NCBI RefSeq assembly: GCF_000090795.2
Contig: NW_003546975.1
Coordinates: 1-40,694 of the forward strand
DNA length: 40,694 bases
Source: Amphimedon queenslandica
Lineage: Eukaryota; Porifera; Demospongiae; Haplosclerida; Niphatidae
Direction of reading: 5' to 3'
The stretch's first letter is position 1. Each line of letters begins with the position of its first letter. Below the pieces are notes generated by a model. The model was not told the DNA's origin, made no database searches, and saw only the letters and a program-made list of their open reading frames with translations. Position numbers and translations under genes: made by a program. Positions 12,999 through 24,225 of this stretch are shown here, piece after piece.

Positions 12999-15900
12999 GT
13001 ACTTCGTGTTGCAGCTGTGCTCTTGTGATTGTCATTGAGCGAACTTGGAAATCTTTTTTGTCATTCAACTAAAAAATGTAAAAATTTTAATAATTATATA
13101 ATGACTTTATACTTTGTCTCTCAATGCTGCCCTAGTCTGTTTGAAATAGGTCCACCTTTTTAAAAAATTATTATTTACAAAATACTCAAGAAATGTTTTT
13201 ACCTTGCATCCAGCTCTTTGTGATCAGAGCCAAAATTAATCATTAAATGTTTAAAAATCTAAAAATTGCAAAATTAGAAGTTTTTTCTACAATTTTCTAC
13301 AACACTGTGCAGTCATGAGTGCATAAACTTGCTTCAGTCAATGATATTAAACTTTTAGTATCATCTTCACAATTCTTCATCAAATGGACTAAAAATGGCC
13401 ACACAGTTACGCGCTATCAGTTAATGGTTCAAGCTACCTTTCAGTTCATGAAAGAACTCGAACAGCTTTTGGCGGGTAAACTCTTGAGGTGGCAAGTGAA
13501 CAGCTGATGATGTCTTATAGAACCATCTGGTAAGAGGAACCTCACTCTGAGGACTATAAGGATAAGAGAAAATGAGACAGCATTCCTTCTCTCTCTCACC
13601 ATCCATCAACTGGAGGGCCGGTATAATGAGGAAGGTAAGCAGCTGCTCCACTTAATATTGAATTAACGAGTTCAAGACTAAGCAACAATGAATCGCTAGA
13701 AGAAATGCAATATTTGGAATAAAAAGAGGACGAATAAAATAAGTTTATTTCGTTTCTATACCGATCAAGTGAGAGTGTCCCTTTTGTAAAAGAGTCTAGT
13801 TTATCAAGTTCAGGTTTAAGGACTTTCTGTAGGATCTCGTCGGCAAATTCATACTCTTTCTCTCCTGGAATGTACCAGCTGATGTTAGTGTCTTTAATGT
13901 GACAGGAGCTAGTCCAATCCTTAGAGAATGAACATTATAAGATAATAGGGTAGAGGGTACATGTAGGTGTGGTTGGTTACCCTGATGTAAAGGTGATCCT
14001 TGGGGTCTAAATCAAAACCGAGGGAGAGAAGACGAGAGTCCCTCGGGTAAGTCTGAGTCAAACTGTGTAGCATTGAGTATATGAGCTAAAAAAATTATCC
14101 AATAAAAATTATAAAAAGTAAATAAATTAATGGAAAGGTGTGATTACTTTAGAAACATGCTTAGCTGCTCTTTTGTTCTTGATTTGCTTCACACAAAGAT
14201 TCAAGCAGCGAAGGAGAGACTCAGAGTGACTCACCAAAGCATCTCCATCAGTAGCTACAACCTTTAAAAGACCACACCCATTGAGCCACACCTACAACAA
14301 AACGTACGTGAGAAAGAAGCTGCAGATTCCACAACAGATCAATATCAACGTTATCAGAATCAACTTGTTCTCCGTCTAATAAGATCAGAAGAGACTCGCA
14401 TCACATTATAAATACTAGCAGTACCTTCAAGAATATTCTCAATATTTTGAGTACAGTACGGTACAAATTTCTTCAAAGTAAGAACAGGATGAACTTTAGA
14501 AGCAGCTCCACATAATTCAGAACAAATCTTGCTGGCCACTTCGCTCTCAAAGACACGAGTGGAAGCAAACCGAAAGATCTTATCAAACGCCACCTGCAAA
14601 TAACAAGAAAATGACGATACAATTATATCTCTCTAGTTGAATTTGCCATAATTTAGTGAAATTACATGTACACATATGCTCTTAAAATGGTGGATACATT
14701 ATTACAATTGTACATGAACTTACTTGAAACAGCTCCACTGACAACTGCCCCAGTACCGTACTCACTGCTCCCAGTATACTAGCTCCAATGAGTGCCTCGT
14801 GTGAGTCCAGTTTCGGTTCTTCTTGTCGTATCTGGCCAGACTCAACTTGTTGCTGGTGACTGCTACAACTCTCCACAATCACAAAACATCTAAAAAGGAT
14901 TTTTTTTCTTTTTTTAATGACTTAATTTTGACTGACCTTTCAAGAAAATCGTCAACAAATTGTTCAAATTCAGTCGTCGCAGCGCAAAGCACTTCTTCAT
15001 CCTACAAAAAGACATCAATATGTATCAGAATTTCAGAAAATGTAATAAAATTTGAGGGTGATTTCGGAGCCATTTTTGGAAAAAAACCATGGGCTATAGC
15101 CTTGGGTACTTTTCAGATTTTTGATGTTTTCTTAAAATGGCCGTAACTTGAAAAATTGAAGTTGGAATCAGCTTAAACTTTCTACACAGCATAAGTACAT
15201 CAATGTGTATCAGAAAATGTAATAAAAATTTGGGGTGATTTTGGAGCCATTTTTCGGAAAAAACCATGGGCTATAGCCTTGGGTATTTTTCAGAATTTTG
15301 ACATTTTCTTAAAATGGCCGTAACTTGAAAAATTGAAGTCAGAATCAGCTCAAACTTTCTACACAGCATAGGTACATCAATATGTATCAGAAAATGTAAT
15401 AAAAATTGGGGGTGATTTCGGAGCCATTTTTCGGAAAAAACCATGGGCTATAGCCTTGGGTATTTTTCAGATTTTTGACGTTTTCTTAAAGTGGTCGTAA
15501 CTTGAAAAATTAAAGTCAGAATTAGCTCAAATTTTCTACACAGCATAAGGACATCAATATGTATCAGAAAATGTAATAAAAATTGGGGGTGATTTCGGAG
15601 CCATTTTTCGGAAAAAACCATGGGCTATAGCCTTGGGTATTTTTCAGATTTTTGACGTTTTCTTAAAGTGGTCATAACTTGAAAAATTAAAGTCAGAATT
15701 AGCTCAAACTTTCTACACAGCATAAGAACATCAATATGTATCAGAAAATGTAATAAAAATTGGAGGTGATTTCGGAGCCATTTTTCGGAAAAAACCATGG
15801 GCTATAGCCTTGGGTATTTTTCAGATTTTTGACGTTTTCTTAAAGTGGTCATAACTTGAAAAATTAAAGTCAGAATTAGCTCAAATTTTCTACACAGCAT

Positions 15901-17812
15901 AAGGACATCAATATGTATCAGAAAATGTAATAAAAATTTGGGGTGATTTCGGAGCCATTTTTCGGAAAAAACCATGGGCTATAGCCTTGGGTATTTTTCA
16001 GATTTTTGACGTTTTCTTAAAGTGGTCGTAACTTGAAAAATTAAAGTCAGAATTAGCTCAAATTTTCTACACAGCATAAGGACATCAATATGTATCAGAA
16101 AATGTAATAAAAATTGGGGGTGATTTCGGAGCCATTTTTCGGAAAAAACCATGGGCTATAGCCTTGGGTATTTTTCAGATTTTTGACGTTTTCTTAAAGT
16201 GGTCGTAACTTGAAAAATTAAAGTCAGAATTAGCTAAAACTTTCTACACAGCATAAGAACATCAATATGTATCAGAAAATGTAATAAAAATTGGGGGTGA
16301 TTTCGGAGCCATTTTTTGGAAAAAACCATAGACTATAGCCTTGGGTACTTTTCAGAATTTTGGCATTTTCTTAAAATGGCTGTAACTTGAAAAATTGAAG
16401 TCGGAATCAGCTCAAACTTTCTACACAGCATAAGCACATCAATATGTATCAGAAAATGTAATAAAAATTGGGGGTGATTTCGGAGCCATTATTAGTAAGT
16501 AAACTAACGTGAGTCATTTCTACGTGTCCAATCGCAGATGAACAGTCAACCAGTGGTACCAATGATATTAAAGATGATATTAATAAACTTGAAGCCTACA
16601 CACAAGAATAGAGTCTTTATTCATTGCACACTGGGACATTCTCTTACCAGCGTCTTTCTCAAATCGTTTGGATCAATCCCTGGTATTGCTGATATTAACA
16701 GGAGGAAGAGGTGCGTGGGCCCTTCAGGGAACCTCCTGCCTGAGAGGATGGCCCTGGAGACTACAGTGACACAGGAGAGGGTGGACACCACCTGGTGGGG
16801 CTCAGTCAGGGTCTCCAGGGCAATATAAGTCCTTCAAAATACATTCAAATTTTAAGTCAGCTCAATTTTTTTTGAATAATAATTTTAAATATTAATTCAA
16901 ATTTAAAGTTCGAAATTTAAAATTTCAAAATCATTATAATAATCAAACATACTTGCTCATCAGTGTAGGGAGGATCACTTCAGGACGAAGACTAGCTAAG
17001 TTCTTGATGGCCAGTGCTGCCTCCATGGATCCTATCTTACTGAATATTGAGAGCCAAACCGTTGGACAGAGACAGGCAACAAAGTCATCAATATCCTTCT
17101 CTGAGAGACAAGAAGAAGGAGGAGGCTTTGGTAACCAGGAATCACTGGAGTGACGCTCACTATACAAACAAAATATTAATAATCATACAAGTACATGTAG
17201 GATCACTGATCACTGTTACAATGTATTTGTGAATCAAACATTATGTTTCTTTATAAACTATTAATTTCACGTGGTCATAATTTTACCATTTTAGTCTCAA
17301 GACAAATTTATTTGTCAGACTAGTAAGAAATTTCAGAAGTTTCCTCTACAAAAGACGAACTATTACATTGACAATACGTAGCGATTCTCACTGTGTGTAG
17401 CCCAATGTTTGATGGGTAGTAGTACGACTCAAGGGCTTCCATTAACTTTGAAAGATATTCTTGAGCCTTACTGCCTCCTCCCTAACAAACTAACGTAACG
17501 ACATCATCAGGTAGGCGTGGCTTACCAACAAGCTCACTATGAGAACTGCTATATCCTCGCCTGATGGAAACCTCATGCTTTTTTGAGTCTGAGGGGTCTT
17601 GAATTCTTTGACCCCCATGGGGAGCTCAAAATTATTTAGAATGTGAGTAAAGATCTGATTTATAAATAAATAATATATTTTAATAAGTAATAATAATTAT
17701 TATTATTATTATTTTACTTGTTGCAAGTATGGTGACCAATCAATATGGCCGATAGTGTCTTCAGCAAGACGAGAGAATAGGCTAAAACCAACCTATAGGT
17801 AAACAAACAAAA

Positions 17813-17875
<63 letters not shown>

Positions 17876-18124
17876 ATAGGTACTTCATCTAATGCAGAAT
17901 TGTTTCTTGCTTCAATCCATATATTAATCAGCTCTTTAAACCAGAGCTGGTGGGTGTATTGGAACTCCTCTGGACAGACTTTGGTTGGGAGAAAATCATT
18001 GAAACGTTCCATTATCTCCAACATGGACGTGTCAAAGGGACAGAGCAATGGACGCCCTTCATCCAGTATCTCTTGAGTACTCTCCAGAGTAAAGTAACTA
18101 GGAGAGAGAGAGAGGGGGGGGGAG

Positions 18125-18223
<99 letters not shown>

Positions 18224-19654
18224 GAAGTGAAATGAAGAACATGTAGAATGGTGGTATCTAAGGAAAGGAGGAAAGGGTATTTTCTTACCATCTCATGGAG
18301 TCAATGAGACCCTTAACACTTGCAATGGCCCGACTATAAATAAATAAATAAATAATAATAATTCTAGTTGTATCAATCAGATTTCTGTTAACAAGTACAT
18401 GTAAATCCCCAGGGCCTGTGTTTAGTATAGTAACTGTTGCTAAGTAAACCCAGCTGCTGCTGGCAGTTTATTTTGTGCCGCCCTTAGGTAAGGACCCGGT
18501 GCCGCTGATACAACAAGGAGAGGTGAAGTATCTGTGGTATTTAATCACACTGAGAGGCCAAAGGTCCGAGGCCGGACATTGATAAGGCCATTTAGTTAGC
18601 GTTAGTTAGCAAAATCCTTTTAACAAAATTAATGCATTTTTAAAATGAAGGGAGACTCTCTTTAGTAAACTTAGGCTCAGGAAACTTGGATCTACATAAG
18701 TCATTCATGAACCTAAAATCGAGCAATCTGATTGATCAGTTGCAACAAGGTATAGTAATAATAATATCATTTCTAGCTTAAAATGTCTCACGAACTCTGA
18801 GTATATTTTCATTCCTAGTCTCTTGAACTTTGTGTCTGATATTCGCACCACAAGGTCGTACATTGGTCGCCATGAGAACCGTATGTCACTTGGAGACAAG
18901 AGCTTCTTCTTTCTAAAAAAACAATCAAAATATACTCTCCCTCCCTCCCTCTCTCCCTCTCCCTCCCTCCCTCCCTCTCCCTCCCTCCCCTCTCTCCCCC
19001 CTCTCTCTCTCATTACTTGAGTAATTTTTCAAGAAGGGTTGACCAGCACTTAAGGAGAGGAGACTCAAGATTTGGTATAGTTACCAGGTGGAACAATAAC
19101 TGGACAAGATTAATGTGATCCTCTTTCGTAAAGTGAAAACCATAAATCTTAATGAAACTGTGAGATAAAGGAATTAAAGAGTAACACGATCAAACATGAC
19201 CAATGCATTATAACTATGCTGTTCCACAGTGTATATACAAGGAAAGGTAGATTATGATCCTCCATATATGGAGGACCCAATAGTATTAGACAATAGAACT
19301 AACACAAATGTTGCATCACATGCCAAATCCACTCACACATTTATTACATGTACATTACATGCAATACATGTATCAAATAAGAAAAACATGCACGTGTACC
19401 TAACAATAATAACATGTACATGCAGCAAGATAAGGTATTAGCTGGTGTACTTCATACCTTGTGAGTCTGTTAGTCCAAAACAGACCTCCAGGCCAGAGGT
19501 CCCGTTTCTGTACAGCAATACTCAGGTTCAGTTTGATCTCTCCAAACAACTGGTTTGCCTCTTCTTCCAAGCACTCGGAGTAGGGGAGTAGCTCGTTGAT
19601 GATGAGGGACTTTTGGTAACGTTTATAGTTACTAGCATCCTTTTCGGCAGCCAT
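4253..19654 (-). CDS. PSME4: PSME4 / PA200 proteasome activator, exons 1-50
   Basis: PA200 (Blm10 family) is a single-chain HEAT-repeat activator that caps the 20S proteasome and opens its gate, mainly in the nucleus. About 50 exons were traced by splice sites, phase continuity and resemblance to the animal family along its whole length. Landmarks include LWPGGLFWT in exon 1, LCPFD in exon 5, [10 protein letters not shown] and FPEGPTH in exon 11, LVPLVDCSS in exon 12, LAQQEWRVP in exon 41, and LPKKR then [10 protein letters not shown] in exons 49-50. With exon 51 the protein is about 1810 residues; the human protein is about 1840. The start ATG (19654) has A at -3 and G at +4 and begins MAAEKD. 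The gene leaves the left window edge, and its last exon is at 37977-38111. One join (exon 3 to exon 4) is out of phase. Internal exon boundaries are my reading and a few could be off. Confidence 0.93.
4390..4515. repeat. GA-rich microsatellite directly upstream of PSME4 exon 50
   Basis: This is an impure (GA)n/(GGGA)n tract. On the PSME4 strand it is a CT tract that ends at the exon 50 acceptor, so it serves as an oversized polypyrimidine tract. Confidence 0.9.
4778..4922. repeat. AAT/GAT trinucleotide microsatellite in PSME4 intron 49
   Basis: Almost uninterrupted AAT repeats contain a GAT block. Frames through it read as poly-Asn or poly-Leu and are not genes. Confidence 0.95.
5067..5172. 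repeat. GA-rich microsatellite directly upstream of PSME4 exon 49
   Basis: An impure GA/GGGA tract on the plus strand. On the gene's strand it is the pyrimidine tract of the exon 49 acceptor. Confidence 0.9.
5289..8552 (-). other. PSME4: PSME4 intron 47 (3.3 kb), no exon seen
   Basis: Both borders are good splice sites (GTAATT donor after exon 47, TTTAG acceptor before exon 48), and the exons are adjacent in the family alignment. Inside are an inverted fragment of the 177-bp repeat (about 5700-5790), CT-rich tracts (6190-6265), a TG run with ACATGTACATGT (6387-6415), a fragment of the 186-bp repeat (about 7020-7105) and the hairpin at 8353-8519. Nothing coding was recognised. Confidence 0.65.
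8353..8519. repeat. Long imperfect inverted repeat (hairpin) in PSME4 intron 47
   Basis: CAGCCTGTCTGGAGGTG (8371-8387) is mirrored by CACCTCCAGACAGGCTG ending near 8498. Inside that, AATACCTGAG...GATATCTGC (8395-8419) pairs with GCAGATATC...CTCAGGTATT (8437-8461), leaving a loop of about 17 nt. The outer edges are CATGTAC-type palindromes. It could be a fold-back transposon remnant or an expressed hairpin RNA; the sequence alone does not decide. Confidence 0.7.
9537..9641. mobile_element. Partial inverted copy of the MITE-like element in PSME4 intron 41
   Basis: This stretch is the reverse complement of most of the 156-bp element (CTCTGTTATACAGAGGTGTC, then the TACAGTAAGGAATGTAATTG block). 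One end is missing. On the PSME4 strand its remnant begins about 14 nt after the 5' splice site of exon 41, so the insertion nearly touches the splice donor. Confidence 0.7.
11690..15001 (-). CDS. PSME4: PSME4 exon map, central block (exons 13-31)
   Basis: Exons: 13 15001-14937; 14 14889-14724; 15 14593-14425; 16 14375-14308; 17 14261-14148; 18 14085-13981; 19 13919-13762; 20 13695-13600; 21 13553-13438; 22 13388-13333; 23 13258-13203; 24 13155-13113; 25 13068-13003; 26 12917-12822; 27 12777-12649; 28 12425-12333; 29 12190-11982; 30 11939-11880; 31 11819-11690. All phases are consistent. Introns are mostly 42-74 nt. The intron after exon 22 uses a GC donor (GCAAGT), which gives perfect spacing with the family (EDDTKSL, then IFKHL). 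The intron after exon 27 contains a tRNA-Ser gene. The acceptor of exon 24 is poor in pyrimidines. Confidence 0.85.
12476..12557 (-). tRNA. tRNA-Ser (anticodon GCU)
   Basis: This is an 82-nt tRNA on the minus strand. The acceptor stem pairs GACGAGG with CCTCGTC and the discriminator base is G. The A box reads TGGCCGAGTGG and the B box GGTTCGAATCC. The anticodon loop is CTGCTAA, so the anticodon is GCT. A long variable arm (class II) identifies serine, and there is no intron. A run of seven T follows the 3' end at once, which is a Pol III terminator. It sits wholly within PSME4 intron 27 (223 nt) on the same strand as the host gene. Confidence 0.95.
15003..16490. repeat. 177-bp tandem satellite array in PSME4 intron 12
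   Basis: The marker CAGAAAATGT recurs at 15211, 15388, 15565, 15742, 15919, 16096, 16273 and 16450, so the period is exactly 177 bp with about 8.4 units. Each unit carries GTAACTTGAAAAATTGAAGT, AGCTCAAACTTTCTACACAG, GGGTGATTTCGGAGCCATTT and CCATGGGCTATAGCCTTGGG segments. The array fills almost all of the 1.5-kb intron between exons 12 and 13, ending about 20 bp from one exon and just after the other. Short open frames in it are not genes. Confidence 0.96.
16509..19654 (-). CDS. PSME4: PSME4 exon map, N-terminal block (exons 1-12)
   Basis: Exons on the minus strand: 1 19654-19458; 2 19157-19017; 3 18912-18792; 4 18333-18289; 5 18097-17884; 6 17792-17718; 7 17654-17526; 8 17481-17392; 9 17345-17287; 10 17159-16953; 11 16831-16648; 12 16595-16509. 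All joins keep frame except exon 3 (ends phase 0 at FVR, donor GTGAGA) to exon 4 (needs two bases before its first base). Exon 4 nevertheless aligns with the family ([11 protein letters not shown]), as does exon 5 ([12 protein letters not shown]). A microexon between 18334 and 18791, or a small sequence error, would explain this. Exon 9 is short (59 nt) but necessary, because joining exon 8 directly to exon 10 gives an immediate stop. Confidence 0.85.
17805..17879. repeat. (AAAT)n microsatellite in PSME4 intron 5
   Basis: About 17 AAAT tetranucleotides fill most of a 91-nt intron between exons 5 and 6. Confidence 0.95.
18100..18221. repeat. (GA)n microsatellite at the PSME4 exon 5 acceptor
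   Basis: About 45 pure GA dinucleotides plus a G-rich start. On the gene's strand it forms a CT tract ending at the exon 5 acceptor. Confidence 0.95.
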
Positions 19655-19991
19655 TTTGAAAATATACCTCAATTCTAGAAAATAACGAATGGTCGGAGTG
19701 ATCCTTCTCCTTATATACTGGAAGGAAACGATGAATCAGCTGTGCTATGTCGTATACTCGTGTCAAACGACTCAAAATTGTAGACAGTGAATCTCCTTCT
19801 AATTCCAATTGATGCACATGTCACAAAAATTTTATGGGCCAACCTCAAAAATAAGCGACTCGGACAAACACGTGCGAACACGTGGGTGACAATAGATAGT
19901 ATCGTCATTAGTATACACAGAACTAACACATTTTGATTGGTTATATAATATAAAATGCATTTCTATCATCATCATTTCATTGTTATAATCA
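19655..19991 (-). promoter_or_regulatory. PSME4 upstream region with paired CACGTG boxes
   Basis: This 337-bp spacer between the upstream gene's stop codon and the PSME4 ATG must hold that gene's 3' end and the PSME4 promoter. Two CACGTG E-boxes occur at 19869-19874 and 19879-19884, spaced 10 bp apart (one helical turn). No TATA box was seen. bHLH/bZIP binding is inference. Confidence 0.4.
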
Positions 19992-22080
19992 TTATAAAAG
20001 ATAATTTTGATCCATCTCCAATAAAATGGAGTGAGCATCTTTCTTGAGTGTTTTCTCCAACCCGCAGTAATGCGAAGCCAGAAACCCCCTTACAATATTA
20101 GTCAGAGAAGGAGGTTGGAGGCGTCCTAATGATTGCCTGGTTAGGTTGACGAGTTCTACAGCTGAAGACCGAGACTCTTGATCAGGCAGGAACCATGGTA
20201 TAGATACAATGTAATCCACTAGGTCTTCATGAGCCATCACTTCCTCAGCATTATCAGACACTGCCATACACTTCATACTTAGCAGGCCGGCCTGAATGCA
20301 ATATCTGTGGAGCTCAGACAGGCACTGAGCCATAGAATCCTCTCCCTTCATTCCTTCAATATTTCCTTTTGGTGAATAGCAAAGACTCAGGAATGGTATG
20401 AAAGTGGACCAGTAGTATCTCTTTTCTTGCATTCTTTGCTGTATGATGTCATATTTGACAGTTGATATGTAGCGACTCATGAAGGTTCTGACAGTCGAGA
20501 GGAATATAGGAGAGAGAGGAGTATCACTGTTCCAATGGTGGATGAGATTGGCAAAGAATATTAGTGCATAGAATCTAAAAAAAAATTAAAATAGAAACGT
20601 GCACATCTTCAATAAAGAAGACTCACTCTACTAGTGTCTTATTGATAATCTTCTCATTAGTTCCAGTTCCATCATTAATGTAATGTATCCTATTGCATAT
20701 CTCAATGATTCTCTCAAGCAATGAGTCCACTGATAAATACTCGTGAGTCTCTGGACTGAAGGAGAGACAGAGTAGGGCACACATGCCTGAGCGAGCACAG
20801 GTGAAGGTATAGGTCTTTGAAAGCATTGCCGATATCATGTTGGACAGTACTCCGGACCTCGAGGCAATGGGGACACGGCACTGAGGTACCTCAGCAAAAC
20901 TAACAGGAAAGAGAAGAAAAGAAGCTAAAGTATTGACATTATGTGTAACTAGTTTTACTCCAATAGTTTTATGGCAGTAACTCACTTGCCAACCACCACA
21001 ATGGCAGCATAGATGGTTTCAGCCAGCATGTAAGTACTCCTCTCTAGACTAGCGTAAGGATCTCTTAAAGGATCTAGGACTTTGACTGACGTGTACGGCT
21101 CCAATTTAGTCCTCATTAGGGACTGAAACACTTCCTCCATCACTCCATTCTATAAATAGAACATTTTACATATTCATTATTATCACAACAATAAAAGGAA
21201 TTATGAATAACATTACCTGTAGTATAAGCTGTCTGATCCCAAGCGTGGCGCTAAAGTTCCATATTATCTGCAGACAAGAGAACTCCAGCTGCTGGAGCTC
21301 CATTGGTAACCAGTGCCAAGGCAGTCTGTGCATGCTTCTGTATAAATCCAACAGCAGCTGGAGGCCATTGTTGTGAATGAAGTAAAGTTGGTTGGCATTG
21401 GGTATGCCAGTTGGGTAGACTGAGAAGTATTTGAGAGGTATAGAATCACCAGTGAATGCGAGACAGTCTCCTTCAATGAGGTCGTGCATTTCATCAGTTA
21501 TATCTCCACTGTCCAGTAACTCCGGTATGACTAGTTCTAATACTTCATTAATTCTTTTTAGTGTTGATATTAAACTAGAGAAGTAGTCGATATCCACTGA
21601 TATTGTATACTGAACGTGTAATGTATCCCCGTGCTGGAGTCTGAGGTTTTTCAATATGGTAGAGTCCTCAATATCGACGCCGTAAAACTTTATCTGCTGT
21701 ACGCATGCTGGTATGTGATACTGTGACTCAATGTGTTTCTTTAGATCAATTCCTTCTCTTGGGTAACAAGGGAGAGTTATCTCTTCGCTTCTTTTGTCTT
21801 TCGTCTGTGTCGACTTTAAGATAATGTGTAGCTTGCAAGGAGTGTTGTAGAATTCTTTGTCTCTCTGGGTCTCTTCCTCCCGTTCACAGCTAGGCTCGCA
21901 TGAAGAAGAAGGACACTCATCAGTTCTAATGACAGAAGCTTCGAGGGGGCTACTTTCTTGTGCGTTTTTGTCAATGGAAGGTTCTTCTACATTGTGAGCC
22001 ATCTCCTCCTCTCTCCCTCTGATCTCAGGGCTCCTCTGATTCTCGTCTTTATGCTGCTCTCTTGTTAGAGTGTCTCCCAT
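19992..22080 (-). CDS. Unrecognised protein with ubiquitin-like domain and helical C-terminal half
   Basis: Four exons: 22080-21217, 21149-20986, 20899-20627 and 20574-19992. Phases agree and give a 627-residue protein. The ATG at 22080 has G at -3 and G at +4. Residues 1-80 are acidic, Ser/Glu-rich and probably disordered. Residues about 82-158 look like a ubiquitin fold (KLHIILKST strand, DLKKHIESQY helix, QIKFYGVDIEDSTIL, then LRLQHGDTLHVQYT). The rest is Leu-rich helical sequence without obvious membrane spans, compatible with ARM/HEAT repeats. A large ubiquitin-pathway scaffold or a divergent USP N-terminal-like module is possible, but I do not recognise the family and no catalytic motif is visible. 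It lies between TMEM184 and PSME4 on the same strand, with 271 and 337 bp spacers. Confidence 0.8.
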
Positions 22081-22178
22081 TGCTGCCAGCTCCTGATTTA
22101 CTCCTTTATTAATTAGTTTACTGCCACGCCCAAACAATTATCAGGGATACGCCCAAAACTAACACCCATCTTTTAATT

Positions 22179-22184
22179 TTTATT
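22179..22184 (-). promoter_or_regulatory. Possible TMEM184 polyadenylation signal
   Basis: AATAAA on the minus strand lies about 170 nt after the TMEM184 stop and 100 nt before the next gene's ATG. The spacer is only 271 bp, so the 3' end of one gene and the promoter of the next are nearly superposed. Confidence 0.35.
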
Positions 22185-22351
22185 AATTATCACTAATCAG
22201 TTATGTTTTCTTAAAAGTCAAAAAATCATAATTAACTGAGATTATATTGCACAATACTGACAGGATCATGAACACAAGAGAGAGAGAGAGAGAGAGAAAA
22301 GTTAAGAAGCAATAAAATGAGGGCAGCTGCTAAGTGTATTGATTCTATGCC

Positions 22352-24031
<1,680 letters not shown>

Positions 24032-24225
24032 CTTTCTCCCTTTCTTTGTTGACTCTTGATTTTATAACTTTAATTAACCACAATAACTATTAATAACTTT
24101 TGATTAACCTGACCTCCCACGGAAAGGCGGGTGCTGCTACTGCGCATGCTCAGCTAAAGTTATGACGTCATTACCCACACCTCTTTAATTGAGGGGTGTG
24201 TCTAATAAAAGCTGAGATACAAAAA
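24032..24225. promoter_or_regulatory. Bidirectional promoter TMEM184 / CLEC16A with CRE and NRF1-like sites
   Basis: Only 194 bp separate the two divergent start codons. The spacer has a perfect palindromic CRE (TGACGTCA, 24163-24170) and an NRF1-like TGCGCATGCT (24141-24150). It shows a short rise in GC and has no TATA box. This is the usual design of a divergent housekeeping promoter. The sites are seen; factor binding is inferred. Confidence 0.65.

Noticed and set aside
14292-14307. A 16-nt intron between PSME4 exons 16 and 17
   Set aside because: Too short to splice. The acceptor at 14262 gives a 46-nt intron, keeps phase and matches family spacing better.
133-16490. CRISPR arrays at the 61-bp and 177-bp repeats
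   Set aside because: Units abut without unique spacers, are the wrong length and lie in introns of a eukaryotic gene. They are satellites.
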